Origin: Teichococcus vastitatis
GTDB lineage: Bacteria; Pseudomonadota; Alphaproteobacteria; Acetobacterales; Acetobacteraceae
DNA length: 64,000 nucleotides
Reading direction: 5' to 3'
Assembly: GCF_003604215.1 (NCBI RefSeq)
Contig: NZ_QXGS01000001.1
Coordinates: 62,001 to 126,000, forward strand
Shown: positions 1 to 9,265 of the stretch, in pieces
Layout: each line of letters begins with the position of its first letter
Numbering within the stretch: position 1 is the first letter of the stretch
Notes under the pieces: generated by a model
The model's database searches: none
What the model was told of the DNA's origin: nothing
The model's input: only the letters and a program-made list of their open reading frames with translations
Program-made: the position numbers and the translations under genes

Positions 1-357
1 GACCCGCTCGCCCAGCAGCAGCACCGACATCGGCACCAACCAGTAGATGGTGACGTTGGCCAGCACCGCGGTGCGCCCGGCCGGCACCAGAGCCACGGCC
101 AGGTGCGTCAGGGCGAAGAAGCCGCCGAGCTGCAGCAGGCCGACCCCCAGCATGGCCGGCCAGTCGCGCGGCGAGGGCCAGTTGAGCCGGCGCAGCACCA
201 CCAGCACCAGCCCCGACACCAAGGCGCCCAGCATTGTGCGGGACACGGCGAACCAGAGCGGGGTGGCATCGGCCAGCGCCGCCTTGGTGATCGGCCAGGC
301 ACCGCCGAACAGCGTCACCGCCACCAGCAGAAGGCGCAGATCGGCAAGCCGCAGCAT
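1..357 (-). CDS. EamA/DMT-family permease, N-terminal part
   Basis: This is the first 119 residues of an inner-membrane drug/metabolite transporter; the rest lies beyond the window edge. Translation from the ATG at 357-355 gives MLRLADLRLLLVAVTLFG, then W-P-I-T-K, and hydrophobic segments at about residues 8-22, 37-56 and 71-88. The stretch PAGRTAVLANVTIYWLVPMS followed by GER is the typical EamA half-domain ending. The ATG overlaps the TGA of the upstream quinone reductase gene, so the two are probably translationally coupled. The substrate cannot be told from the sequence. The family call is confident because the EamA pattern is clear over the whole visible part. Confidence 0.82.
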   Translation of the reverse strand, partial: MLRLADLRLLLVAVTLFGGAWPITKAALADATPLWFAVSRTMLGALVSGLVLVVLRRLNWPSPRDWPAMLGVGLLQLGGFFALTHLAVALVPAGRTAVLANVTIYWLVPMSVLLLGERV

Positions 358-1373
358 CAGGCGGTGCTGTCACCCACCGTCAGGATGATCTTGCCGATAT
401 GCGTGCTGCTTTCCATCAGCGCGTGTGCCGCCGCCGCGTCCTGCATCGGGAAGCTGGCATGGATGGTGGGCAGGCACTCGCCCCGCGCCAGCAGCGGCCA
501 GACCTTGTCTTCCAGCGCCGCGGCGATGGCGCCCTTCTCGGCGGTGGTGCGGGGCCGCATCGTGCTGCCGGTGACCACCAGCCGCTTGAGCATGATCGGG
601 CGAAGGTCGGCCTTCTCGACCTCGTGCCCCTGCAGGAAGGCGATGATGACGAGGCGGCCATCCCGGGCCAGCACCTTCAGGTTGCGCGGGAAATAGTCGG
701 CGCCGACCATGTCGAGCACCACGTCGACGCCGCGGCCATCGGTATGGGCGCGCACGGCCTCGGCGAAATCCTGTTCGCGGTAGTTGATCGCCAGCTCGGC
801 CCCGAAGCCCTCGCAGGCGCGGCACTTGTCGGCGCTTCCGGCCGTGGCGATGGCGTGCGCCCCGAAGGCGCGGGCCAGCATGGTGGCGGTGACGCCGATG
901 CCGGAGGTGCCGCCATGCACCAGCACCCGCTCCCCGGCTGACAGCCGGCCATGGCCGAACAGATTGGCCCAAACGGTGAAATGGTTTTCGGGCAGCGCGG
1001 CGGCGCGCAGCGCATCGAAGCCATTGGGCCAGGGCAGGGTCTGCGCCTCGGGCGCCGTGCAGTATTCGGCGTAGCCGCCGCCATTGGTCAGCGCGCAGAC
1101 GCGGTCACCGACGCTGAAGCGGCGCACCTCGGCACCGGCCGCCACCACTTCGCCCGCCACTTCCAGGCCGAGCACCGGGCTGGCGCCGGGCGGAGGCGGA
1201 TACAGGCCCTTGCGCTGCTGCACGTCCGGCCGGTTCACCCCGGCCGCCTGGACGCGGATCAGCACCTCGTCCGGCTTTGGCAGGGGCACCGGGCCGGTGG
1301 CCGGCACCAGCACGGAGGGCTCGCCGCCCTGACCATGATCGATGAAGCGCATCTGCCGGGGCAGGTCAGTCAT
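357..1373 (-). CDS. NAD(P)H-dependent quinone oxidoreductase, MDR superfamily
   Basis: A soluble 338-residue reductase of the QOR (quinone reductase / zeta-crystallin) branch of medium-chain dehydrogenases, expected to use NADPH to reduce quinones or enones. The N-terminal GroES-like domain carries GVNRPDVQQRKGLYPPPPGA and the G-EVAG-V motif; the Rossmann fold shows VHGGTSGIGVTATMLARAFG at about residues 145-165. No catalytic-zinc cysteine cluster is seen, as expected for this branch. I chose the ATG at 1373 (MTDLPRQMRFIDHG) because an upstream in-frame extension of 60 residues looks non-coding. It resembles PIG3-like quinone reductases. Its stop overlaps the start of the EamA permease gene. 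Confidence 0.9.
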   Translation of the reverse strand: MTDLPRQMRFIDHGQGGEPSVLVPATGPVPLPKPDEVLIRVQAAGVNRPDVQQRKGLYPPPPGASPVLGLEVAGEVVAAGAEVRRFSVGDRVCALTNGGGYAEYCTAPEAQTLPWPNGFDALRAAALPENHFTVWANLFGHGRLSAGERVLVHGGTSGIGVTATMLARAFGAHAIATAGSADKCRACEGFGAELAINYREQDFAEAVRAHTDGRGVDVVLDMVGADYFPRNLKVLARDGRLVIIAFLQGHEVEKADLRPIMLKRLVVTGSTMRPRTTAEKGAIAAALEDKVWPLLARGECLPTIHASFPMQDAAAAHALMESSTHIGKIILTVGDSTA

Positions 1374-1453
1374 GCTGCGGGTGTCCTCCTGGAGCCGGCG
1401 AGCCAGGGTCCTGCGGCGTGGCGGCGCCGTCAAGGCCATGCTGGCGAAATGAA

Positions 1454-1479
1454 GCGGGCGGGGATCGCTCCCCGCCCGC
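1454..1479 (-). terminator. Strong hairpin after the TctC gene, likely intrinsic terminator
   Basis: Perfect 11-bp inverted repeat, GCGGGCGGGGA / TCCCCGCCCGC with a TCGC loop, seven bases past the stop codon of the TctC gene on the minus strand. It is followed on the transcript by TTCATTT, a modest U-rich tail. It would separate the ugp/tctC transcript from the quinone reductase gene downstream. Confidence 0.68.
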
Positions 1480-1486
1480 GTCGAAC

Positions 1487-2476
1487 TCAGTCGGCCTTGA
1501 TGCCGGCTTCCTTGATGACCGGCTCCCATTTGGCGATCTCGTCGGTCAGCCATTTCCTGGTGCTGTCCGGCGTGCTGTCGCTGCGGGTCGTCATGGTCAG
1601 GTCCGACAGCCTCGCCTTCACGCTGTCCATTGCCATCACCTTGTTGATGGCCTCGTTCAGCTGCGCGACCACCGGCTGCGGCGTCCCGGCGGGCGCCAGC
1701 ACCATGTGCCAGGTATAGGCCTCGTAGCCCGGCACACCGGCCTCGTCGAAGGTCGGCACGTCCGGCAGCTGCGGCAGGCGCTGCTTGGAGGAGATCGCCA
1801 GCGCCTTCACCGAGCCTTCGCGCACGAAGGGCAGGCCGCTGTTCGCCACGTCCAGCATCATCGCCACCGTGCCGTTCAGCACGTCCGGCATGGCGGCGGC
1901 CGAGCCACGGTAGGGGATATGGTTCACCTTCAACCCGCCGGCCTGCTTCAGGAACAGCTCGCTCGCCAGGTGCAGCGCCGCGCCGCTGCCGGTGCTGGCA
2001 TAATCATACTCGCCCGGCTCCTTCTTGAAGAGCGCGATCAGCTCCTGCAGGCTGTTGGCCGGGACATCCTTGTTCACCATCAGCAGCATCGGGATGGTGC
2101 CGGTCAGCGCCACCGGCTGGAAGTCCTTCACCGGGTCGAAGGGCAGGCTCGGGTAGATGGCGCGGATCGCCGCCTGGGCGATGGTGGTGTAGAGCAGCGT
2201 GTGGCCATCCTTCGCGGCCTTGGCCACCGCGTCGGCACCGATCACCGTGCCGGCGCCGGTGCGGTTCTCGACGATCACCCGCTGCGGCAGCATCTTCGAA
2301 AGCTCGTCGGCGATCAGACGCGCCGGGATGTCGGTCGGGCCGCCGGGCGAGAACGGCACTACGAGACGGATCGGCTCCCGCGGAAACGTTGCCTGCGCCC
2401 GCGCCGCGGCGGGGATCAGGGCCGGCGCCGCGAGGGCGGTGCCCAGCGCCAGAAGGTTGCGGCGGTGCAGCATCAT
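1487..2476 (-). CDS. Tripartite tricarboxylate transporter (TctC/Bug family) binding protein
   Basis: A periplasmic solute-binding protein of 329 residues, the length usual for Bug receptors. It has a twin-arginine-like leader (MMLHRRNLLALGTALAAPAL) ending in AAARAQA. The family fingerprint follows: FPREPIRLVVPFSPGGPTD near residue 35-53, then VENRTGAGTVIGADAVAKA and a central Y-A-S-T-G-S-G-A motif. No tctA or tctB membrane genes are nearby, so it is an orphan receptor, which is common for this family. It lies 40 bases downstream of ugpC and may share its transcript. The ligand (a carboxylate is typical) cannot be inferred. A GGGAAGTGAG ribosome site precedes the first of two adjacent ATGs. 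Confidence 0.92.
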   Translation of the reverse strand: MMLHRRNLLALGTALAAPALIPAAARAQATFPREPIRLVVPFSPGGPTDIPARLIADELSKMLPQRVIVENRTGAGTVIGADAVAKAAKDGHTLLYTTIAQAAIRAIYPSLPFDPVKDFQPVALTGTIPMLLMVNKDVPANSLQELIALFKKEPGEYDYASTGSGAALHLASELFLKQAGGLKVNHIPYRGSAAAMPDVLNGTVAMMLDVANSGLPFVREGSVKALAISSKQRLPQLPDVPTFDEAGVPGYEAYTWHMVLAPAGTPQPVVAQLNEAINKVMAMDSVKARLSDLTMTTRSDSTPDSTRKWLTDEIAKWEPVIKEAGIKAD

Positions 2477-2516
2477 GAACTCACTTCCCGGTGGATAGGT
2501 GGACGCTTTATCATCT

Positions 2517-3620
<1,104 letters not shown>

Positions 3621-3625
3621 GGCTT

Positions 3626-4540
3626 TCACTTCTCCGTCTGCACGAGGCCGCGCACGAACCAGCGCTGCATGAAGATGACCACCGCCAGCGGCGGCAGCAT
3701 GACCAGAAGCGCGCCGGCCATGACGACGTTCCAGTCGGGGATGCTGTCACCGCGCGGCACCATGCGCGACAACTCCACCATCACCGTGGCGCGGTCCGGC
3801 TCGGTGGTGACCAGCAATGGCCAAAGGTACTGGTTCCAGGAATACACGAACAGGATGGTGGCGAGCGCCGCGATGGTGGTGCGCGATAGCGGCACCAGCA
3901 CGTCGCGCAGGAAGCGCAGCGGCCCGGCACCGTCCATCTTGGCCGCCTCCACCAGCTCCTCCGGGATGGTGAGGAAGAACTGGCGGTACAGGAAGGTGCC
4001 GGTGGCGGTCGCGATCAGCGGCAGGATCAGCCCGGCATAGGAATTCAGCATCTGCCATTGCAGGCTGATCTCGATGCCGCTGACCGCCGCGACCAGCGTG
4101 GTGATCCCGGTTGCGTCGAGGATCGCCTGGAACGGCGCCAGGGCGTTGGCCGCCACCGCATAGGTCGGCACGATTCGCACCTCCAGCGGCAGCATCAGCG
4201 TCAGGAAGATCAGCCAGAACACCACGATCTTGGCACGCCATTGAAAGAACACCAGGGCGAAGGCCGCGAGCATGGCCAGCAGGATCTTGCCGGCGGTCAC
4301 GCCGACCGCGACGATCAGGCTGGTGCCGAAGCGTGTGGCGAAGCTGCCCCGCTGCCAGGCGGCGGCGAGGTTGTCCAGCAGGTACGGGCCGGGCAGCCAG
4401 TTGATCGGCACCCGGTTGACGCCAGCCAGGTCGTGCGTGGCCGCGACAAAGGCCAGCCACACCGGCAGCAGCAGCGCCAGCGCCGAAAACAACAGCAGCA
4501 CATGGGTGAAAACATCCAGCCAGGGACGGCGCTCAACCAT
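3626..4540 (-). CDS. ugpE: sn-glycerol-3-phosphate ABC importer, permease UgpE
   Basis: One of two inner-membrane permeases of the Ugp importer, 304 residues with six predicted membrane segments. The cytoplasmic EAA loop that docks on the ATPase reads EELVEAAKMDGAGPLRFLRD at about residues 200-220. It is about 20 residues longer than Escherichia coli UgpE; the extra length seems to lie in the central part between residues about 135 and 165 (around LAPFQAILDATGITTLV). Its gene sits 13 bases after ugpA and overlaps or abuts ugpC, so the genes are co-transcribed. The family call is firm; substrate identity follows from the neighbouring UgpB. Confidence 0.9.
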   Translation of the reverse strand: MVERRPWLDVFTHVLLLFSALALLLPVWLAFVAATHDLAGVNRVPINWLPGPYLLDNLAAAWQRGSFATRFGTSLIVAVGVTAGKILLAMLAAFALVFFQWRAKIVVFWLIFLTLMLPLEVRIVPTYAVAANALAPFQAILDATGITTLVAAVSGIEISLQWQMLNSYAGLILPLIATATGTFLYRQFFLTIPEELVEAAKMDGAGPLRFLRDVLVPLSRTTIAALATILFVYSWNQYLWPLLVTTEPDRATVMVELSRMVPRGDSIPDWNVVMAGALLVMLPPLAVVIFMQRWFVRGLVQTEK

Positions 4541-4553
4541 GATCCCCCTCCCC

Positions 4554-5438
4554 TCAGCGGTAACGCATCTTCCGCTCGACGAAGCGGAACTGGATAAAGG
4601 TCAGCGCAACAACCAGGAGCATCAGGATCACGCTCTGCGCGGCCGCGCCGGAATAATCGAGGCCTTTGAAGCCGTCGGAATAGATCTTGTAGACCATGAT
4701 GTCCGTGGCGCGCGCCGGGCCGCCGCCGGTCATGATGTCCACCAGCCCGAAGCTGTTGGTGAAGCTGTCGGTCAGGTTGATCACCACCAGAAAGAAAAAG
4801 GTCGGCGCCAGCAGCGGCACTTGGATGTCACGCATGCGGCGCAGCGGCCCGGCGCCATCCATCGCCGCAGCCTCGGTCAGCGGGCGCGGGATGCTTTGCA
4901 GGCCGGCGAGAAAGAACACGAAATTGTAGGCGATCAACTGCCAGGAGCCGGCGAAGATCAGCATCACCATGGCATGGGTGCCGTTCATCGACGGGTCCCA
5001 GAAGCCGGGCGAAACGGCGTTGAGCAGGCTGAACACGCCCGCACGGGCATCGAACACGAAGCGGAAGATCATGCCGATGGCCGGGGCCGCGACGGCATAG
5101 GGCCAGATCAGCGCCACCCGCCAGCCGCGGCTGCCGCGCACCTCGCGGTCGATGAACAACGCCAGCAGCAGGGCGATGACGATGGCCAGCGCCGAGGTGC
5201 CGAAGGCGTAGATCATGCTGACCCGCACCGAAGCCCAGTAATGGGTGCTGACGAAGATCTCGAGGAAGTTCTGCCAGCCGACCCATTCGCGCCCGCCGCC
5301 CCAGGGCTGTTCCAGCGTGAAGGCCCAGCGGAAAGCCTCCCCGCTCGGCCAGTAGAAGAACACGAACACGATCAGCAGCTGCGGCAGCACCAGCAGCCAA
5401 GGCAGCAAGGGAGCACGAAAGGTGGCGCGGCGTTCCAC
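4554..5438 (-). CDS. ugpA: sn-glycerol-3-phosphate ABC importer, permease UgpA
   Basis: The partner permease of UgpE, 294 residues. It begins MERRATFRAPLLPWLLVLPQ, with a first membrane helix at about 12-32, and has the usual six helices. The EAA loop is PRPLTEAAAMDGAGPLRRMR near residues 185-204. The stretch FFYWPSGEAFRWAF and the following WVGWQNF are typical of UgpA. The gene lies 69 bases after ugpB, and that gap contains a perfect hairpin. Together with ugpE, ugpB and ugpC it forms a complete importer; no ugpQ phosphodiesterase gene is present in the window. Confidence 0.9.
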   Translation of the reverse strand: MERRATFRAPLLPWLLVLPQLLIVFVFFYWPSGEAFRWAFTLEQPWGGGREWVGWQNFLEIFVSTHYWASVRVSMIYAFGTSALAIVIALLLALFIDREVRGSRGWRVALIWPYAVAAPAIGMIFRFVFDARAGVFSLLNAVSPGFWDPSMNGTHAMVMLIFAGSWQLIAYNFVFFLAGLQSIPRPLTEAAAMDGAGPLRRMRDIQVPLLAPTFFFLVVINLTDSFTNSFGLVDIMTGGGPARATDIMVYKIYSDGFKGLDYSGAAAQSVILMLLVVALTFIQFRFVERKMRYR

Positions 5439-5470
5439 GGGATCAGGACCTTACCGGATGGAAACGGAAA

Positions 5471-5498
5471 CGCCGCGCGGGCAGGCCCCCGCGCGGCG
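5471..5498 (-). other. Intercistronic hairpin between ugpB and ugpA
   Basis: Eleven-bp perfect inverted repeat CGCCGCGCGGG / CCCGCGCGGCG with a six-base loop, located between the ugpB stop and the ugpA start. The transcript then reads GTTTCCGTTTCC. Such hairpins after a binding-protein gene commonly attenuate downstream transcription or protect the 3' end, which would give more UgpB than permease. The structure is seen directly; the role is inference. Confidence 0.6.
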
Positions 5499-5507
5499 CA
5501 GCATGGA

Positions 5508-6842
5508 TCAGGGCAGCGTCTTGCCGCGATAGGTCTGCTCGAAACGGCGCAGCAGCTTGTTGCCTTCCGTCGCGATAGCATCGAGCGCCTGGTCCACCGT
5601 CTTCTGGCCGGAGAAGGCCGCCTGCATCTCGTTGGCGTACAGGGCGCGGACCTGGGTGAAGTTGCCGAGGCGCAGACCGCGCGTGTTCTCGGTCGGCTCC
5701 GTCGCAAGCAGCGATTCCACGGCGATGTCGCGGCCGTGGTTCTCGGGCTTGTTGTAGAAGCCGCTCTGCTTGATGCCTTCGTAGCCCGCGCGCGTCACCG
5801 GGATGTAGCCGGTGTTCTGCGCCATGAAGAGCTCCTGCTGCGGCTGGGCGATGAAGTTCAGGAATGCCGCGGCGCCCTTGTACTCACCGGCCGGGCGACC
5901 CTTCAGCACCCACAGCGAGGCGCCGCCCACCATGCTGTTGGTGCGGCTGTGGCCCTCGTAGAGCGGCAGCATCGCCGGCGTCCAGTCCAGCCCTTCCCGG
6001 GCGGTGCGGGTGATCGCCGCGTGGTTGGCGATGGACGCCATCATCATGGCGCACTCGCCGGAGGCGAAGCTTTCCGGCAGGGTGCGGCCGCCGGCCTTGG
6101 TCCGCACCTGGACCAGACCGTCCTTGTACCACCGGAACAGGGTGTTGGCGTGCTGACGGAACAGCGGCGCGATCTGGATCTCGGCATCCAGGCCACCGAA
6201 GCCGTTGCCCTTGGTGGCCATCGGCAGGTTATGGATGGCGTTGAACTGTTCCCAGTGCTGCCAAGAATCGAAGTCGATCGCGATGGGGCAGGCATGGCCC
6301 TGCGCCTTGAGCGCGCGCGCCGCCTTCTCCACGCCCTGCCAGGTTGCCGGCGGCGCCTCCTGATCGACGGCGCGGTAGGTGCCCTTGTTCCAGTACATCA
6401 CGGCGGTGGACGAGTTGAAGGGGAAGCTCAGCATCTCCCCCTTGCTGGTGGCGTAGTAGTTGCCGATCGAGGAGATGTAGTTGTCCCACTTCACCTGGTA
6501 GCCGTTCTCCGACATCAGCTGCCGCGCTGGCATGTACTGGCCGGACAGCATCAGGTCGGTGGTGCCAACGTCGTAGACCTGCACGATGGTCGGGTGCGCG
6601 CCGGCCCGGAAGGCCGCGATGGTGTTCTGCAGCGCGTCGGCATATTCGCCCTGGCCGGTGCAGGTGATCTCGAACTGGTTCTGCGAGGCATTGAAGTTGC
6701 GGCAATAGCTCTGCATCACCTCGCCGAGCTGGCCCGTCAGCCCGTACCACCAGGTGAATTTCTGCTTTTCCTGCGCTTCGGCGCGCGCGGCGCCCAGGCT
6801 CAGGACCGCGCCGATGGCCAGCGCCGTCACCGGAAACTTCAT
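5508..6842 (-). CDS. ugpB: sn-glycerol-3-phosphate-binding periplasmic protein
   Basis: The 444-residue receptor that captures sn-glycerol-3-phosphate or glycerophosphodiesters in the periplasm and delivers them to UgpAE. A signal peptide (MKFPVTALAIGAVLSLGAAR-AEA) is followed by KFTWWYGLTGQLGEVMQSYC, which matches UgpB start regions. Other UgpB-like stretches are YEGHSRTNSMVGGASLWVLK and FNSSTAVMYWNKGTY. Length is close to the 438 residues of the Escherichia coli protein. The start at 6842 is set by GGGAG nine bases upstream; an earlier ATG-like start would add five residues. It is the first gene of ugpBAEC and is preceded by a Pho box, which supports the substrate assignment. Confidence 0.92.
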   Translation of the reverse strand: MKFPVTALAIGAVLSLGAARAEAQEKQKFTWWYGLTGQLGEVMQSYCRNFNASQNQFEITCTGQGEYADALQNTIAAFRAGAHPTIVQVYDVGTTDLMLSGQYMPARQLMSENGYQVKWDNYISSIGNYYATSKGEMLSFPFNSSTAVMYWNKGTYRAVDQEAPPATWQGVEKAARALKAQGHACPIAIDFDSWQHWEQFNAIHNLPMATKGNGFGGLDAEIQIAPLFRQHANTLFRWYKDGLVQVRTKAGGRTLPESFASGECAMMMASIANHAAITRTAREGLDWTPAMLPLYEGHSRTNSMVGGASLWVLKGRPAGEYKGAAAFLNFIAQPQQELFMAQNTGYIPVTRAGYEGIKQSGFYNKPENHGRDIAVESLLATEPTENTRGLRLGNFTQVRALYANEMQAAFSGQKTVDQALDAIATEGNKLLRRFEQTYRGKTLP

Positions 6843-6900
6843 GACAGACTCCCGCATTTACCAATATGGCCCGATGGGTGCCGGGCCGATGGTGCGGGGA

Positions 6901-6932
6901 CTTAAAGCCGCTTCGTGACAGTGGCTTTACAG
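6901..6932 (-). promoter_or_regulatory. Pho box and -10 element of the ugpB promoter
   Basis: On the minus strand CTGTAAA-GCCA-CTGTCAC occupies 6932-6915: two 7-base direct repeats spaced by four, the PhoB-site architecture (consensus half CTGTCAT; 11 of 14 positions match). Eight bases further on lies TTTAAG (6906-6901), a plausible -10 element. The site overlaps the stop codon of dpaL. Transcription from here would start about 50 bases before ugpB. Confidence 0.6.
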
Positions 6933-8108
6933 CCCTGTGACGCTACGAAGATGCATCGGCACCAGATGATCATAGAGCGCAGGGTCCGTGGCCCCTTCCG
7001 TGCCGAAGACGAGAACGCGGCTGTCATGCCGCAACTCGAGATCGCCGCGCGCCGTCGCATCGCCTGCCGCCAGCAGCAGGCCCGCCAAGCCCGCCGTGGC
7101 GCTTTCACCCGCCGTGATCCCGCAGGATGCCAGCCGCCGCATGCCGTCCACCGCCGCATCGTCCGGGATGCACATGAAGGCGAAGGCGGCCCGCTCCAGT
7201 TCCTGCCAGGCCAGCAGGCTGGGCTCGCCGCAGGCCAGGCCGGCCATCAGCGTGTCCAGCTCGCCGGGCACGCTGGTCAGGCCGCCGGCCTCGGAACTGG
7301 CCAGCAGGCAGGCCGCCTGATCCGGCTCCACCACCACCAGGCGCGGTGCATCGATGCCGTGGCGCGCGCGCAACTGCACCGACACCGCCGCCGCCACGCC
7401 GCCGACGCCGCCCTGGACGAACACGTGGGTCGGCGGCAGGTCCAGGGCATCGAGGGCCTCCGCCGCCATCAGCCGGTAACCCTGCATCACGTCCCGTGGC
7501 ACCTCGGTGTAGCCGGGCCAGGAAGTGTCGGAGATGACGAACCAGCCCTCGCGCTCCGCCACCGCGGCGGCCTCGCGCACCGCATCGTCGTAATGGCCGG
7601 GCACCACGCGGATCTCGGCGCCATACGCGGCGATGGCGTCGCGCCGGCCCTGGCTGACATGCTCATGCACGAAGATCACGCAACGCGCCCCAAAGCGCCG
7701 CGCACCCCAGGCGACGGAGCGCCCGTGATTGCCATCGGTGGCGCAGGTGACGGTGATGCCGCGGGTTGCGGTGGCATGCTGCCCGGCCTCCAGTGCCGCG
7801 AGGCGGGCGGCATCGGCCACGCCGCGCCGCGCCAGCTCCGCCGCCAGCAGCCGTCCCACCGCGTAGGCACCGCCCAGGGCCTTGAAGCTGCCGAGGCCGA
7901 ACCGCCCCGCCTCGTCCTTGTAGTGGAGGGCCGCGACGCCGGCCGCGGCGGCCAGGTCCGGCAGCGGCCGCAGCGGCGTGGGCGCGTAGCCGGGCCAGGA
8001 GGTGATTTCGGCGGCCGCGCGGCGGAAGCCGCCTTCGGGTAGCACCACCACGCCGGGCGTGCCGTGGCGCGGGTTGGGGAACAGGCGAAAGGCGTGGCGC
8101 TCGGTCAT
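6927..8108 (-). CDS. dpaL: Diaminopropionate ammonia-lyase
   Basis: A cytoplasmic PLP enzyme that converts 2,3-diaminopropionate to pyruvate and two ammonia molecules. The 393-residue length matches the family (Escherichia coli YgeX is 398). The cofactor lysine is K76 in GLGSFKALGG; the substrate motif CATDGNHGRSVAWGARRFGA and the phosphate-binding QGGVGGVAAAVS loop are present. Family-specific stretches are ISDTSWPGYTEVPRDVMQGY and the C-terminal FGTEGATDP. The start MTERHAFRLFPNPRHG at 8108 resembles the usual N-terminus. It lies between a terminator-like hairpin (8215-8235) and the ugpB promoter. Threonine dehydratase is excluded by the family-specific stretches. Confidence 0.92.
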   Translation of the reverse strand: MTERHAFRLFPNPRHGTPGVVVLPEGGFRRAAAEITSWPGYAPTPLRPLPDLAAAAGVAALHYKDEAGRFGLGSFKALGGAYAVGRLLAAELARRGVADAARLAALEAGQHATATRGITVTCATDGNHGRSVAWGARRFGARCVIFVHEHVSQGRRDAIAAYGAEIRVVPGHYDDAVREAAAVAEREGWFVISDTSWPGYTEVPRDVMQGYRLMAAEALDALDLPPTHVFVQGGVGGVAAAVSVQLRARHGIDAPRLVVVEPDQAACLLASSEAGGLTSVPGELDTLMAGLACGEPSLLAWQELERAAFAFMCIPDDAAVDGMRRLASCGITAGESATAGLAGLLLAAGDATARGDLELRHDSRVLVFGTEGATDPALYDHLVPMHLRSVTGL

Positions 8109-8214
8109 GCGCCGCAGCCTGCCCCTGCCCCGCGCCGACGGCAAGGATCAGCGTGGCCCGGAACTGATGTTGAGGCTCCCGCGGCCAGGGCGGCGACAGC
8201 CGCCCCCGTCAGGG

Positions 8215-8235
8215 AAAACGCGCCCGCCAGGGCGC
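8215..8235 (-). terminator. Likely intrinsic terminator of the deacetylase gene
   Basis: On the minus strand the transcript reads GCGCCC-TGGC-GGGCGC followed by GTTTTCCC, a 6-bp GC stem, tetraloop and short U run, a few bases past the deacetylase stop. A second hairpin (GGGCGGC-GACA-GCCGCCC, 8188-8205) follows immediately. Confidence 0.55.
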
Positions 8236-8241
8236 CGACCG

Positions 8242-9141
8242 TCAGCCCGCCTGGTCCTTGCAATGCTGCGCCAGCTCGGCATGGGTGGCGAACCACACGC
8301 CTTCATGGCCCTTGATGTGCTCGATCAGCCGCCGCAGCAAGGCGATGCGGCTGCGGTGGCCGATGATGTGCGGGTGCATGGTCAGCAGAAAGGTGCCGCC
8401 CTCGGCATAGGCGCCGTCGAACTCGACACGGAAGATCTCCTCCACGGCGGAGGGCGGCGTGTAGGGCCGGATGGCCGAGAAGCGCAGCATGTTCAGATAG
8501 GGCGCGTCGTCGCGGATCCATTCCGGCGGCAGCTCGATGATGCCGGTGGGCTCGCCATGCGCCAGCAGCTCATAGGGCTCGTCATCGGCCATGAGCGAGC
8601 TGTCGTAGAGCAGTCCCATCTCGCGGATGATGTCGAGCGTGTCGGCGGAGAAATCCCAGCTCGCGGTGCGGATTCCCACCGGGCGGATGCCGGACACCTT
8701 TTCCAGCGTGTCGGCGGCGCGCAGGGTCAGCTCGCGCTCGACGCCGGGCGGCAGGCTGGTGTTGGCCTCGTGGATCCAGGAATGGATGCCGATCTCGTGA
8801 CCCTCCCCGGCGACCTCGCGCACCTCCTCCGGGTGCAGCAAGGCCGACACGGCGGGGTAGAAGAAGCTGGCACGGATGCCGTGCTGCCGCAGCAGCGCGC
8901 GGATGCGCGGCACGCCCCGGCGGGCGCCATACTGCCCCTGGCTGATCCGCATCGGGCTTTCATCCGCGTCGCGCAGCGGAATGGTCTCGTGGTCGGCATC
9001 GAAGGACAGGGCCACGCAGCAGCGGGCACCGTTCGGCCAGCCATTGGGCGACAGGCTGCGCCCGCCATAAGCGCGGCCCACGATGCGGCGCCATTGTTCT
9101 TCCGGCCATTCCCAGGGTTTGGGAGCATTGCTGTCGGCCAT
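8242..9141 (-). CDS. Polysaccharide deacetylase family protein (PuuE/HP0310-like)
   Basis: A 299-residue NodB-fold hydrolase with no signal peptide, so probably cytoplasmic. Metal and catalytic motifs are visible: ALSFDADHE (motif 1 aspartates) near residue 45, GHEIGIHSWIHE (the H-x3-H metal ligands) near residue 118, the arginine motif PVGIRTASWDFS, and a late TMHPHIIG. This layout resembles Helicobacter HP0310 and the allantoinase PuuE rather than secreted chitin or peptidoglycan deacetylases, so the substrate may be a small amide or ureide. The gene is divergent from rutA across 124 bases, which hints at nitrogen-ring catabolism. The start MADSNAPKPWEWPEEQWRR is chosen because the upstream extension is non-coding in character. 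Confidence 0.85.
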   Translation of the reverse strand: MADSNAPKPWEWPEEQWRRIVGRAYGGRSLSPNGWPNGARCCVALSFDADHETIPLRDADESPMRISQGQYGARRGVPRIRALLRQHGIRASFFYPAVSALLHPEEVREVAGEGHEIGIHSWIHEANTSLPPGVERELTLRAADTLEKVSGIRPVGIRTASWDFSADTLDIIREMGLLYDSSLMADDEPYELLAHGEPTGIIELPPEWIRDDAPYLNMLRFSAIRPYTPPSAVEEIFRVEFDGAYAEGGTFLLTMHPHIIGHRSRIALLRRLIEHIKGHEGVWFATHAELAQHCKDQAG

Positions 9142-9265
9142 GGCGTGAAATCCTTTGATCCAGGAGAAGCCGAGATTCTGCGCCGCCCTGCGCCCCGGGG
9201 AAACCCCCCGGCCTGTGGCACGCCCGTTGCTGGACCCGTTGCGCAGGAAACCGGAGGGTGGGTTG

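Noticed and set aside
4272-6905. Open frame of 877 codons on the plus strand
   Set aside because: Antisense to ugpA, ugpB and part of ugpE. The composition is typical of a GC-rich shadow frame and there is no recognisable domain.
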